From assembly GCA_949825025.1 (NCBI GenBank), contig OX463782.1, positions 31,839,351 to 31,903,350 on the forward strand: a stretch of DNA of 64,000 nt. Direction: 5' to 3'. The notes below the pieces were generated by a model that saw only the letters and a list, made by a program, of their open reading frames with translations, was not told the DNA's origin and searched no databases. Positions within the stretch are counted from its first letter, which is position 1. Each line of letters begins with the position of its first letter. Below are positions 42,011 to 56,556 of this stretch, piece by piece. A program made the translations under genes and the position numbers. Source of the DNA: Siphlonurus alternatus. Taxonomy: Eukaryota; Arthropoda; Insecta; Ephemeroptera; Siphlonuridae.

Positions 42011-42727
42011 ACCTTCAGGTAAAATTATCAAGCAAATATGATAACTGATGTTATAATATTGAACTGATGGCTTCGTTGGAGACTGTGAAGGTTGTTTTAT
42101 ACTGTTAATTTAACTGATATAACAAAGTGAAACATTTTCATTTGTATATTTGGAGCCCAAAAACTTCTAATTGGGATTATCTTGATTTTGCAATTTCTCC
42201 AGTGCAAGGTGTAAATACAGGATATTTAAACTAATTCAAAATGTATTAAAAAAATTACCATAGAATTTAACTAATTTAAGTGTGATTTTCTCTTCTAAAT
42301 AATCTTGTTGTTTACATTGTTGAAAATCGCAAGGTCTTGTTAAGCATATATACAGTCTCGAGCTCCAATTGAAATTCCACTGTACTGATGCGGTTAACTA
42401 CAGTGAGTCGGATACATTAGCTCATGTAAACCTCAAAGTTATCCCTGTGGGGTCTGACCCTTGGGTATTTGCGAGGCTTAGACCAAATGAAAGCCTAACT
42501 ACTCATTTACCTTAATACCTTAATTCTCCATGGAAGAGAGATTACATATATACATGTAGTGGTATTTAGACCTTTGTTATTGATTATTAAAGTTAGTTCT
42601 ACCAATAATAATATTTAATTATAATGACAAACTGTGTTTTATGAAAATAATAAAATATATATATAAAGATATTGTTTATGAGGTTGAAACTTTATTCCGA
42701 AATCTGTAAATGAATTAATCCTTAATA

Positions 42728-42850
<123 letters not shown>

Positions 42851-42859
42851 TCGATGTCC

Positions 42860-45550
42860 ATGACGACATCGATATGAAAAGGACGGTCTTATAATAAACT
42901 TCATTTTGCAGAGTTTCAAATCGTGGCCTCATTTTCTACAGCTTAAATAGACAAACAGGTGCAGGTTCGAATTTTGGTAAGAATCTTGAAAATAAACCTT
43001 AAAGTTTTAAGATTGATACGCCTCTTTCAGGTTAACAGAGTCTCATACATTTTATTATTTGACATTCATTGCTACATACAAATGCAGTATAATGAATGAT
43101 CGATCATTATAATGCATTATATAGCATTAATTTAGCATGGATGACGAATATTTTATTATATTTTTACTTTTCACTATATTGTCACCAGAAGTAAATTATA
43201 ATTAATTCTAGAAGTTTAATGATTAAGTCAAATAGTTGATGCAAGAAAATATCGTTCTTCATCACAACTTTTGACATGAACATCAAGGCTAAAATATAAA
43301 ATTTGACAGAATGGGTCCTGTTTGCGAATATTAAGGGAAATTCACTTCTTGGTCTTTGAAGAGCTGATTTTACATTCATATATGTAAAATTGAAAGTCGT
43401 TTAAGAGGGCATGATAATTTCCTGGTGGGTGATTTCAAGGTACAGCTTTGCCGCAGACTGAACGTGCCTCGTCGTTTTATGTAAATATTTGGCGATATTG
43501 ATTTTATATTTGCATAATATTTATTTTGCATAACTTAAAGACGCTGGGAGAACATCCCTTATCGATCATGTCTGCGGTTATTGATTGTCCCCTCCTTGCA
43601 GAGTAAAAATCATTGAAAACAAATACACACAACTTGAATGAAGTAATTTAAAGCATTTTGGTTAGTAAAAAATGCATTTATTTAGACAAAGGTAAATAAA
43701 ATGTCACTTATATCTAGGAAAATGTAATAAATACAGCAAACAGAAATCAGAAAATAATTATATAATAATATGTATTTTTGTCATGCTGAAACTGCATGCA
43801 GAAATGGAAGCTTTAAAATTGATATATCGGAGACCACTTACATAATTACATTAATTACATATGTGAGGTCGGGTGCGTTTTATAAAGGAAATTTCCAGAA
43901 AGATAACTAACAAGTAAGACTAACCGCAAAATACACTGACCGGGTTATTTGGAAAACTTAGTTATTTTCTATCGAGTATTGCACGTACTAAAATTAATAT
44001 TTTTTTTACTGTTGTTTCTGTATCTTCAGCATGATTAAGTGTTGCAGTTGATATTAAATAAGGATGACGTTTTCTAGTTTTAATTTCATTTTAATTGAGT
44101 GAGGTTTCTGATTTTTAATTGTAATTAGATTACATAATTATGTATAACTCGAGTTAATTAAATGCATGATTATACTCCAAAATTTACGTTGCAATAAAAA
44201 GCCATGTTTGCTGATCTGTTAAACACGTGTTTGTCCGGCATCTGCCAAGTCATTAATCAATTAACGATTTGACTGCAAATTGATAAACGCTCTCTGGGGC
44301 TGTTAGTACCGCGTCTTGCCACGAGAGCGCTCACGGCTGTGGCGGAATTCCAAGAACTTGACACCTGTTGCTTCAAAAACACGTGGCGCCTCATGTGTTT
44401 AAGGCGCCAGGTTATAGATGGCGCCTCTGTCATGAAACAAGCATGAGAAAATCTGAAGTAAAATGGGATTTAGTTTAAATTATTTCTTTGTAAATTATTC
44501 GTCCTTCTAATGCTAATTTTAAATTTTATATTTAATGTAAATTTGATTTATAATTTAAATTAACATCATTTTAGACTCGGGATTATTTACAACCAAAGTA
44601 TAATTGATGCCTTGACGATAAAGTAAAAAATATTTCAAAACGTCATATGAAACTTGTCCCCAGTCCACTCGGTCCCCTGTGTTGTGTGAATTATTATAAC
44701 AAATAATATAGGATTTTAACTCCCAACATATAATTATCATGAAGTATTGCTGGATAATATTTTCAATCCTTTAAATAAGAGAAATAAATTTATTTGATCT
44801 CGAAAGCTCCAGATAAAATAGCAGACGTAGGAAAACATTGTTTGCAAGTTGATTCTAAGAAAATTAAGCGTTTAAAACTCGCAGAGAAGACAAAAAAGAG
44901 TAAAATTTGTAGTACCTGGAGTGTTGTGAAGCTAAACATCCGGACGATGTCAAGAAATCAGACGGCGATTCGCACATAACGAGGGGGAATAACAAGGAAA
45001 GTTTTGAAAATACAATCGGGTGAGACAAACAGATGGCAGAGTCCAGGGAATCGAAAATCGGGAGGTAAGACAACAAGTTTGTAACTTATCCTCGGCTTTG
45101 AATACTATTTAAGATATTATACAAGACATTTCTTATATAAATATATAATTTTATTTCAGTATGAAATATTAAATTTGAATTTTAACGCAACATGATCCTC
45201 ATTACTATTTACAAGTATTATGAAAAATCAAAATGCGAAATTACATTGAACTCCATCATTAATATGGTGCAAGGATGTAATCCTTAAAATTTTGTGTCAT
45301 ACACTACATATTTTTAATATAATATTATGTCAAGCTTATCAATCTTAAAATATTTTTAATGTATAATAAATAACCTTGCTTTAATATTTTTGTCTAGCCA
45401 AACATTAATTTAATTTTAATTTGTCATTTTAGCTGAAGAAACCAAAAACCTTGATTATGATGATCGCATATATATAAGGCAATTCATAATTTTTACAGTT
45501 TATTTTTTTTTATTATTATTTATCTTCTATGGATTCCCTCTTTGACTTAA
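42860..45550. other. gene-free interval
   Basis: Mostly AT-rich. A GC-richer patch at about 44290-44430 carries three GGCGCC sites (CGTGGCGCCTC, AAGGCGCCAGG, GATGGCGCCTC). No gene seen. Confidence 0.5.
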
Positions 45551-45554
45551 TTTT

Positions 45555-45895
45555 TAATTAGGGACAATGGAGTATTGTCCTCAATTTTTTTTATTGCAGA
45601 AATGGATAGAGCGTGCAAAGTTATGCTACCCTGATTTTTTTCAAATTTTTTAGAGACCGGGAAGTATTTTTAAAAAATTATTGAAAGTTCTTTTTGTGAC
45701 GTCACGCGGCGGCAAGTCCTATATTTTTCTTAAGGAGCGGCGTCTCGTGACGTCACAAAAAGAACTTTCAATAATTTTTTAAAAATAGTTCCCGGGCTCT
45801 AAAAAATCTGAAAAAAATCAGGGTAGCATAACTTTGCACCCTCTATCCATTTCTGCAATAAAAAAAATTGAGGTCAATACTCCATTAGTAATATT
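45555..45895. mobile_element. about 340-bp fold-back MITE, family F, with two TGACGTCA
   Basis: Arms of about 150 bp: ACAATGGAGTATTG...TTTATTGCAGAAATGGATAG, mirrored by CTATCCATTTCTGCAATAAA...CAATACTCCATT. The inner arm ends are TTTTTGTGACGTCACG and CGTGACGTCACAAAAA, around a unique loop of about 40 bp. Confidence 0.82.
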
Positions 45896-46303
45896 GAATA
45901 TAGATATGATCAAATTTAAATTTTGATTCCAACTGAAAGTAATTTTCTACTACACATCTCCCGTACGTCTTGTACGGACAATCGATCGACATGAGAGAGT
46001 GACAAATGACGTCTCACAATCAGACCTTCAATTAGCGGCGATCGTGAGGAGAAAGAGAAACGTCTTCCATTGTTGTCCGCGTCGTTAGTCGGAGCCTGCA
46101 CTGGATCAAAAGTAATTGCACGCTCCTCACTCATTAATTTTGTACAGATCTCAGTCAACAAGTACAACAATGAAATTTTTATAACAAGTTTCAGTAAGTT
46201 TTATGTGAATAGAAAAAAAAGGTCTTATGATATAACAGCTTTGGTAGTAAAGGAGATGGATAGTATTGAAGCAGGCTAATTGTAAATTAATAATGCATTA
46301 AAC

Positions 46304-46473
46304 AGGTCGCACACAACCTCGTACGCATGCGATTGTAAGTTTCCCATTTAGAACTGGTTCTAAAAAAAAAAAAAAAAAAAATCCTCATCATATACGAAGC
46401 TGTGTGCACGGCTACTACACCTGATCGCATTCTTTAAATCAGACGCTGCGAAATCGTGCGATCTAGTGTAAGA
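46304..46473. mobile_element. MITE family I, copy 2
   Basis: AGGTCGCACACA, ATTTAGAACTGGTTCTAAA, CGAAGCTGTGTGC and TGCGAAATCGTGCGATC align in order with 22191-22376. An A-run of about 20 interrupts it. The palindromes are degraded. Confidence 0.6.
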
Positions 46474-46737
46474 CAAGGTTGGCTTTATACAGGTTAAGTC
46501 ACCGATTATACCAATGCTAAAGGGCTTAGCCAATCACGTTCAAGTATTTTTGGCCACATCGTGCCGCGAAATTTTGAATGCGCCCATCATGCAATGCTGT
46601 TTTTGAAATTTCCCGGTGCAATGGGGCCTGAAGATTTACCGAAATTGCCGCACGAAATGCGTGCGTGCCTTAACCTGTATAAAGGAACGTTGGTGTAAGA
46701 CGTCTTTGGAGATGATGAAGGGATTTTTTTTTTTAAT

Positions 46738-47028
46738 TAACCTTCATGAATTTTTTTTATTGCGTATTTGGATAGAGGACCTCGAGTTATGTATTATCAA
46801 TATTATTTTTTTTTAAACCTCTAACACCCTTAAAATCATGCTGCAAAACGCTGTGACGTCATAGTCATGCAATTATTTAACACGCAAGCATAGGGAAATA
46901 CGTTGCATGACTATGACGTCACAGCGTCTTTCCCCTCGATTTTGAGGATGTTAGAGGGTTCAAAAAAATGGACAATACATAACTTGAGATCTTGTATCCA
47001 AATACGCAATAAAAAATTTAATGATGGT
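46738..47028. mobile_element. about 290-bp fold-back MITE, family E, with two TGACGTCA
   Basis: Arms: TTTATTGCGTATTTGGATAG...CCTCTAACACCCT...GCTGTGACGTCATAGTCATG, mirrored by CATGACTATGACGTCACAGC...ATGTTAGAGGGTT...ATCCAAATACGCAATAAA. Shares the TATTGCxxAxxTGGATAGAG module with family F. Confidence 0.8.
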
Positions 47029-48303
47029 TGTCCAATTGTGCCTATTATAAGATACATATTATGAGAGAGGGAGAACATAATTAGAGAGAGAACTTGATTT
47101 TTAACAGAAAAGAAACATCAATATTTGGATTGGGTTCATATATACCTAGTTCTTTTATGACGTCACGGATCACTCTTTTCGACAAATCTGCTATTAAATT
47201 CACGTCTGTGACAACATTCGATCGGTAGCTCCTTACATGACATAGATATAGCATCTTTTTTAAGTAGTTCCAATTAAGTTGTAATCCCCGCGAAAAACTT
47301 GAAAACATTGAGATTAACGCATAATTTTTTCACGGTTTTCCTCAGACTGCAATATTTTTACTAAAACAAAATGATGTGCCATTCTATGTCTTGATAATTG
47401 TTATAATTGGTACTCTTCATTAAGGAAAATTTGCAAAGGAACTTTCCAAAATTTAATTGTTAACTTCAAAATTGTACATATTACTACAAAGTTTAGCAAA
47501 TTTTTAATGAAATAAATCAAATTTTTAGTATTAATTTCACTTTTTGCAACTTTCCATTTTTTTTTTTACGTAAATTAAATCCCTTTTAGCTCAAACCATA
47601 TAATACAAGTATATAATGCGTGTAATCCTAAATATTATGCACCAATAACTTCAAAATAACTCATTAATTTTACATTCAAATATATATTACATCACACAGA
47701 TAAAATACAAAAATAATCCCCAACATCATATTTTGTCCACTCTATTCATGCATCAATTTTGTTGGTACATTATTTTATTTTCGATATTTTACGACAGGTT
47801 TAATTTTGTACTGCTACGTTTTATAGGTGATACACATGAGTGCTATTTGATAATCTGTGTGATGGAAAAGTCAATTACCGAAGACTGGAGTGAAGTTTGC
47901 GCTTGGCGTTGCATCAGGCAATTAGCTTAACGTTATCGCTTACGGGCTACTTAAGCCCCATAACAGTGCAGAATGACATCAAAGAGGATGTAGATAGCAA
48001 CGTCAAAAACAGCTGATCCTTTGTAACTTTTCATTCATTTCCGTTTTTTAACGATTTTTGCTATCTGATTTATGTAAATCATCCATAAAAATGGGGAAAC
48101 AAAGGGGAAAAAAAAAAAAAAAAAAAGGATTTGTAAACGAATTAAAATAGAGGCATTTTTTTTTTGTTTGCTAATATTAAAACCTAAGAGTCCATAATTA
48201 TTTATACATGATAATTTTTCATCATATACATTAAAATTTGTGTTGTTATTTGCTTTCATCTTTATATTAAATATTTACAATTACAATATTTTAAGACTTT
48301 AAA

Positions 48304-48442
48304 GGGGCATTCACAAAGCCTTAAGGTCACAATTAAGGCTCAATAATTTAAGACCAGAAATTTTGGGTCTAAAAAACACGTCTAAAATCAAGCTTTAAAT
48401 TATCGAGCCTTAAATGTGGCCTTAAGACTTTGTGAATGCCCC
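48304..48442. mobile_element. 139-bp fold-back MITE, family B, copy 2
   Basis: Same length and almost the same sequence as 34903-35041, differing at only a few visible bases. Indicates recent mobility. Confidence 0.85.
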
Positions 48443-51233
48443 TTTGTAAGACTTAATTGGGAAGCAATTTCTGAACACTGAACAAATAAAAATCAGGTTA
48501 ACAAATGTAAGGTTATATTATAATGTTTGCATTTAATTAATCATACGTTCTTTCCAGGTGTTTTATACCTTATTATATTATTTTAATATAATATGTATAT
48601 TATAATAATATGTTATATTATTATTTAATCATACAATGATAAAATCTTCATTAATTGCTATCTTCTGTAAATTTATGATAATATGATATAATAATCAACA
48701 AAATAATAAAATTGCCAAATTAGAGAATATTATAATTTATATTAATGTAATATGGAAATTATTAAACTTAATTAGAATATGAAAGCATAATTAACAGAAA
48801 ATAACTTAAAACATTCATATATTTTTATTATAATGAAATTCGAATCATTTACATAAGTAAATAAACTTCAGATTTACCTTAAGTATCATTTCAATTCATA
48901 ATTATTAAGCTTTACCTATAAAGAAAATTTGTAAAATATATATTCAGAATTAAATTAATTTCAACTGTGGAATTTACACATATAATAATAGTGTGTATAT
49001 ATTATTATAATTTCTGTAAGAATTTTGTATAATGAACTAAAATGTAATTGGAGATGAAAATGGAAAGTGCTTAAAATTTAATCAAAGAAAATGTAATGCT
49101 AAAATACAAAAATAATTGCTATTTTAAGTAGCACAACTAATTTCTATACGCGCACATCATGGGTATACAGAAATTTTGATTATCTAATTAAATTTGTAAT
49201 GATCCATCTGAGTGAGTAATGTTAGTAATTATATTTTGAATAAGAAATTCTCTTCATTATTTTTACTGAAACATCATGAAAAGTATAATATATTATAAGG
49301 ATTTTAAATTGTTGAGATAAAAATAATGATATTTTAGTTAAAATACATAATTTTATGCTATAATTTAGCATAAATACAAAACTTTTATTTATAAGCATGC
49401 ATGATTATAGAACATTGAATGGTGGTCAGATGTTTATATATATGCAGTAATTAAAAAGCCCGTAAATAAAATAGTGCATATACGAATAGAACAGTTATGT
49501 TAACTGTAACACTTTTAATATTTTCCTGTAACAAAATCATTAACGATTAATCTCAGTTACTTCGGAATTAAAGAATATTTCCCTGCAAACGAATCGAATG
49601 AAATAAATTTAAAAAAAATCGAGAATGTTCTAAAACTTAATCGCTTTTGGTTTGAGCAAATTTAGTCTTGCAGTTTTTTTACAACAGCTCCATTTCCGGT
49701 TTTCGTCCATAAGGCCAATGTTAAACTTCTACCTCAGTTTTCACAAAACTGATAAGACAGATTCGCTTCAAAATTTGTATGCCACCTATTGATGGTGATT
49801 TCTAAGTCCCCTGCAAGTCTTGTTGCATTCAGGCGGTACGATTGCGAGATATCAACCTACTGAGATTCATCCTTAAAAAAAAAAAAAAAAAAAAAAAAAA
49901 ATGTAGATCATAGTTCCTTAACGTTACCAGATTCAAAGTCTAATCCAACGAAATGGTGCCTGATAGGCCTCTTCGGTCAAAACAATAAAAAAATTATGAA
50001 GGAAGTTGCTATATTGTATTCACAAATCACAAATTACAACTCTTACCTTAAAACACGCTAGGTTTTTCATACCATGTAGGCTCAGTTCTAGTTTTCATAA
50101 TACACTAACCACTCACGTATTCAATTTTGCTTTGTAGCACATATCATATTTTCTATTGTCGACACCAATTTGCAATATACCAGCATCCCCGGTTCATGGC
50201 CAAGTTTTTCACCTGCACGTCGCATCGATTTTGTCTGACGCATGATGTAAACTCACAATTACCGACTATGAATTTTCACGCGCGGGATTATAGTCGTCTA
50301 GACGTTTAATGCGGCGGATTAGCGGAGTGTTGCACGGGGCTGTACATCACCCGTCACGACTCAAAGATTCTGCGCTCCCGGGGAATTTTATAGACACAAC
50401 TATAGAGGCTTCAAGTCAGCTAATTTTGCGTTACATAAACCTATGTAAAAACAACACGAAATTGTTTTAGCATTAATACAAATTTTAAGAGGAAAATAAA
50501 TTCTTGATTCTTCATCAGAAGAGCCCTAAATATGGGTGATAGGAGATGTTTTCAAATTAATAGCTTCAACTACTGAAAGAAAAAATATATATATATATAG
50601 TTTTTGTTTGTGTGGATATTTTTTCGACTTTTGATAAATTTAAACATTCGAATTGATCAAATTTATGCAGTATGTACCAATTAAATGTGTCAAGTTTGTA
50701 TAATGGTATATTTCTTGAAATTAAGAATAAAATTATGGGCGTAAATTTTTTCTACACTGTGCATAGTGTATTTTTACTAAATTTATAATTTTAAATAAGA
50801 AATTTACATTTTTCTCAAAAATTGCCTGGCTTGAAAATTTTAAAATAATTACTTGATTTACAAGTTTATACATAAATTTGTTAGCTTTTTGTTTGACTAT
50901 TCTTATTTTCAGAAATTTAGAATTATTGACTTAGTTGTATTGAATCTTATAACGAATATAATTCTAAATAAATGTATTGATGTTCTCAAAATTAATTTTT
51001 TTATAAATTATGTATTGAATCAATAAAAAAAAACTCCCAGTAATTAAAAAAAGGAAAATTACCTACAATAATGCTACAAAACATATTTTAATTATTAATT
51101 TTTACAACTATATAATATATATTATAAGTGATTTACAGTAAACCAGCCTTTAGGATTAAATCCTGGCTGAAAACTGTTGTTTTATTAATTAAAAAAAAAA
51201 AAAATAGAAGTAACGAAATAAAATCGAAATAAT
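48443..51233. other. gene-free AT-rich interval
   Basis: Contains a 30-bp A run at about 49874 and a small GC-richer patch near 50310-50390 (GCGGCGGATTAGCGGAG, GCTCCCGGGG). No gene seen. Confidence 0.55.
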
Positions 51234-51382
51234 GGGCGCGATTCACGAAGCAGTTAGCCAATTTTTTAACCAAGTTTAACTAGGTAGTTTAATAGAGTTT
51301 AACACGTAATTCAGGCATAGTTAAACGTGATTAAGCTAAATATGATTAGAAACCTGAATAACTGTCTTCATGAATCGCACCC
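51234..51382. mobile_element. fold-back MITE, family A, copy 2
   Basis: GGGCGCGATTCACGAAGCAG...TCATGAATCGCACCC; inner arms around TTAACCAAGTTTAA / TTAAACGTGATTAAG. Confidence 0.72.
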
Positions 51383-52147
51383 AAAATATTTATATTAACA
51401 TGTTTCATTATTTAACATTGAAAGTATTTAATTAGCAATAATACTAAAGCTGATATTATGTTCCCACTTATATTATCACTTCGCCCTGAGGCTAGGCAAC
51501 TGTTCCCAACACCTAATCGCCTGTAAATGTCAACACATTGAGTTTTGGCTATAAGCTCTGATGGTTGTTTATACATTGAATAATGTATAAGAAAGAACTA
51601 TAAATTGTGCGAATTCATGCCTAAAATGGAGTGTGAGTAATTTCCAGAAATTCGCAACACGTTGCTAATTGATACTACCCTTGGTTTTATATTATATCTG
51701 TGTCAAATTTCAACTGTCGCTGAAAGTAGTTTGCCTGAAAATTTATAACACAATTATCATTGACACAACCTGTATACCTAGGGCATGTACAGACCAAAGG
51801 TTGAGTTCCAAAACACAATATTTTACATGTAAAACCAGCACATTAAAAACGTATTGATCGTTCAATATAATTTATACTTTAAAAGTAATAATGAACTTTT
51901 TAATTTTAATTACTTTTGTTTTAATGCTGTCTGACGTTATTTTTTATTCCTATTAACTTGGCTTTAGTGTAAAAAAATTTAACTTCATTAACGATTTATT
52001 TCCCCTCTCATCTTCACATTTTCGCTGCATGAGAGAAAATTTCGCTGAACTCGCGGCGTTTTATTTTTATTATTAGAAGTCGATGTCTAGTCTGATGAAA
52101 TTGGAGAAGTCATGTGCTTACAAAATACAGTTTACTTCATTTAAAAA

Positions 52148-52275
52148 TCACCCGGAAGTAATAAGTTTTAAGGACTATAGATTTGAAAATTCAAGATATT
52201 TTAATTATTGTTTCGGCAAATTTTCAATGTAGTTGTATTGAAATAAATATTACTTCCAGACACTTCCGGAGGGGA
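52148..52275. mobile_element. fold-back with CCGGAAGT arms, copy 2 (degenerate)
   Basis: CACCCGGAAGTAATA faces TATTACTTCCAGACACTTCCGGAGG. Relative of 39480-39671. Confidence 0.45.
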
Positions 52276-54139
52276 ATTATGTATAAATTTTACTATGGTC
52301 TACAATTTGTTTAAATAAAGGCTTCAAGTTCTCCCCGGCGGGAAAATGATTTTCATAATAAAGTATTAGAATAGAAATTTTGAATTATTTCTTAGTAACT
52401 ATTAAAGCTATTAATTTGAAATTATTTCCCACCCTACCCTCCCAATTAGTGGTCTTCTGATAATGAGTCAAGAACTTTTTTCCACTTTTTTTTAATGCCA
52501 AAGAAGCAATTTCGATTTTTTTTTAACATGGATTTGAATACGACGGTGGGAACACTGCAACATTCGCTTGACGTCCTTCTATAAATCTATAAAGTTATTT
52601 TTATAAACACAAATCGACAAGGACAGGACAAATTTGAGAGTTTTTTTTTTTTTTTTCATTTTTGTAACATAATGTGAATTAAAGTAACCGATGTTTCCTG
52701 TGTTTTATTGATATAACAAAAATATATATATATAAAGTAAAAATATTATTTTTATTACTTTATAATTATTTTTTTTCTTATTAAATATTGTTTTATATGC
52801 TTTAATGAAAGAGCATGTAAAATTTTTATTAATTAAAAAATTGAAATTTTTTTAATATTATTTGATATTAATATCAGCCTCCAGTTGTTTATCCTTCAAA
52901 TTTTTTTTTTAAAAATAATGTTGGATTTTTTTTATAATTAAGAAAGTCTCCATAAACAAATTTTTTTTTTAGAATAATAAAGAGCCAATTTTTTAACATT
53001 TATTATTAAAAGTATCTTTTGTGTATAAAAATAATATTATAAAAGTCCTTAATTGGTTATAAAATTACAGAACATTATTTCCAAGTCAATATATAATTAT
53101 TTATTGTTTCACAATATTATTAACAAATGGAAATATGAGATCTGATATTTTAAATAATAAAAAAGCTTGAATACTGTATAGTACCTCATTATATTATAAC
53201 TTTGAGGTACGTTCCAACAATGATAAAGTGATCATTTGCAGTCAATTTTTTTTCATAAACTGAACCAAGATACCAAAAATTGAAAGTTCATATGGGGCAT
53301 TGACAGATTAAAGTAGAGATAGTGGAATGTGAGCTCTTTGGTAGAAGTTTCGGGTCTTAAAAATGTGTATTTTACACTCAAATAAAAATGTCCAATCCGG
53401 TTATATCTTAATTATCATGATCATTTATATATTTGAATGGACTCATTGCAGTGGAGTATACACTAGAGCCGAGATAAAGTGTCCTACCTCACTTCGAGAT
53501 TAATCAATTTTGTAGTCCCTGCTGTTCTGTTTTTGTTTCTCGACAAAAGTTACCTCAAGGTAAAATGGACATTTTATATTCGATTGAGTGTACCAAGACA
53601 ATGCAAACCGCTTCTGAGGGCTTCTCAAATTGTGGGCTAGCATGGTAAGTAACTCTTTGCCTCATGGCCATTACATTTTTATCTCTGACTTCCAGTGCTG
53701 TTTGCTAGAAATATTAGCAGTTGAAGTTAATGTAGCGAGATGAATTATAAGTATCAGAGTTTACGTGTTGGATAGAAATGATTTAAAGAGAACATTTGGT
53801 GTAACCGTAGTAGCATTTTGTGACTTTTATGTTCGTGTGTTAGTTTTTATTCACGGTTAGAACGAGAAAAAAAAGATTGAATTTTCAAAGTAGTGTTTAT
53901 TTTAAAGTAATTCACTTAAGTGAATTTTGTTGTTTACGTATATTATTTATTTATATTGTTAGTACCTGATTGTTATTATGTTCGTATTATTTTCTGAACA
54001 TGCAGTTGAATAAATTGTAATGATGTCTTATTTTATTTAATAAAGATGTGTTTATGACTTATGTTTATCTCAGTTCTCATTGAAACTTGTAAAAATAAAA
54101 TCCAGTGAAAATAATGTTCTAAAATAAGTAAAAGTAAAT

Positions 54140-54300
54140 GGGGCACATTCATGAAGCACTTTAACCCCCACTTTAGCCTCAATTTTTATCCCTGGTGCTT
54201 AACCAGGGCCTAAACATGCATGGTTAGTACCTATCCCTGGTTTAGCAGGGATAAAAATTGAGGCTAAAGTGGGAGTTAAAGTGCTTCGTGAATGTCCCCC
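54140..54300. mobile_element. 161-bp fold-back MITE, family C
   Basis: GGGGCACATTCATGAAGCAC then TTTAACCCCCACTTTAGCC on the left; GGCTAAAGTGGGAGTTAAAG then TGCTTCGTGAATGTCCCC on the right. Arms of about 55 bp. Confidence 0.8.
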
Positions 54301-55954
54301 AAACTTCCTAATTTAATAAATGCATTTTTTTTTTTTTTTACTTTGGTTCAGATATTATTGTTGACCTAAAAATGCTATTAGGTCTGTATGTTTGTTACAA
54401 TAATTAAAAAAAGTATGATTATATAAAAAAAACTTGTGTTATGTTAATATTTAACTCATGCATGTCAATGTTTGATTCGATTATAAAATTTTTTAAACTG
54501 AAAAAATTCTCAATAAAAGTAAATACTGAACTTTATTTTCTTACTGTGTTCTGTAGCTTAATGTGTATTATGTGTATTAAGGCTTAACCTGAGAAATTTG
54601 GACGAAAAATTCGCTACAACAGATTTTCTTCAAATTAATTTGGTGGACTCACAACAATCGTCAAATTAGCTCTGAATTTTTTCGGAATTTTTTAACCGTT
54701 GGTTTAATTATAATTAATTTATTTAAATGAGAATTTTGTATCCTTCCAATGTTAAATTTGTTAATTAGCATTGCAAAAAAACTATACAACAGATTCTTTT
54801 ACTTTTTTTTTTTACTAAAACCTAATTTTTTAGACTATTTTTCTGAATTGTTTTCATATATTTTGAACCGTGGCGATGATCGTTTCCTATATGTGATGAG
54901 AAATGTGGCAACGTTCTCAAGGACTGTTGTCACCACCCCCTCCTAAAAATTTATGCGCATTCCAATACAAACAGTGTTGCCACTATAGCCACGCCTCTTG
55001 ACCTTGACAGACAAATTCTCAGGTTATCCCTTAAAGTATTCTTCCCCAATGTCTTAATTATCTTGATAACTAATACGTTTAACAATCTTTAAATTTTCGT
55101 AAACCATTGCTAAATAATTGTAAACACAAATGAATATATTATAATCAATATATTATATATCCATATTACTATAAATACAAATACATTATTGCAATCTACA
55201 AACATTAGTTATCAATTGAATGCACACAAAGCTTGTTGTTTACTTGTATTTTGACATGCAAAGCTGATGTTTACATAAAATAGTAATCTGCTTACAATTT
55301 AAACCTCCCGCCGTGATGGCTTCTATGTAAATGTTGTCAACTATCATCGCATCAACCTGATTAAGTGTGTTTAAACTGTACTCAATTGTAACCACTTGAG
55401 AAATCAATTATTAACTTACATTTTAACTGTGCGTGTTAATACTATGAGCTGTCATCAAATAGAGAACACTTATCACGGTTTATATGAGAGAACGTGCAGG
55501 TATACGCAGATCGCTATAAAAGCCGTCTCCTCTAGAATCAATAAAGCCGACGTTAGCCAAAGTTTGACAGTCGAAGCACGATGTCTCCAACGAGAGAGAG
55601 AGTGACACTAAAAATTGTTGGACAGTTCACATCACACCGGGATCACAGGCCAGATCAACTCCATCAATCATCTCCTTTAAAACTAGCTTGAATGACATGA
55701 CCGGCATATGTTCACTATATATTCATCATAACAAAATAATTGATAAATTGAGTCTAAAAATAAAGACACATAACCCTTTCCTTTTCTTATAAAATTTATC
55801 TTTCTGAATTTAAATTTGTTATTTTTGAGGTCCTATTTTTAAAAAAAAAATAAATTTGTAGGATAAAGTTTAAAAAGCTATTATTCTCCAAGGATTTCAT
55901 TGAAACATAAATCAACACATGTTTACTATCTTCTGGTCATTCAAGCGGGTTTAG

Positions 55955-56145
55955 CCATGATAATATTTGTGGCAGTGAGGGTACATCGATGGTGCTCCCA
56001 ATGGGTCCATATCACGTCGGGAATGACCGCGGGGGATGCTGATGTGAGGGCAATATATTGTGTGGACGTGTTGAAAGAATCCTCGGGTCACCCGCATGTC
56101 CTCTTGGCAGCGGGCCATAACAGATGTCAGCGACACCAGCACCAG
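55955..56145 (+). other. weak candidate coding exon
   Basis: 191 bp of clearly higher GC between GGGTTTAG|CC and CACCAG|GTAAGA (a good donor). One plus frame is open, starting MIIFVAVRVHRWCSQWVH and ending CQRHQHQ. The minus strand is also open (SYLVLVSLTSVMARCQED...). Neither peptide is recognised, so strand and reality are uncertain. Confidence 0.22.
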
Positions 56146-56420
56146 GTAAGATTAGAGCAAGTACGATTTACACTGCAGGACCGATTGTATGTTTTTAAAG
56201 AAACTTCACATATCATAAACAAAATTGCATTTTTGACCATGCATGCAAGAGTATTATTGATTTAGTATTTTGTGTGCAAATAAACATGAATATTATGCAA
56301 ATATTTATAGTCTTATTTTATGATGACTGCAGCTGCATTTTTTTTTTTTTTACTGAGAAATAGAACTATACTTTAATTGGAATTTATTTTAATCTGCTAC
56401 GCACCAAGCAGTCATATATA

Positions 56421-56556
56421 GGGGGCGATTCAGGAAAAAAAAAACAGAAATTTAACCATTTGTTAAAGGTGGTTAGCGCCAGCCTAAATTAATTCAATGA
56501 CACTAAACATGGTTTGTGCATGAGAAATCTGGATAACTTTCTTCGTGATTCGGGCC
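56421..56556. mobile_element. degenerate MITE, family A, copy 3
   Basis: GGGGGCGATTCAGGA...TTCTTCGTGATTCGGGCCC; inner TTAACC and GGTTAG elements are reduced. Confidence 0.5.
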
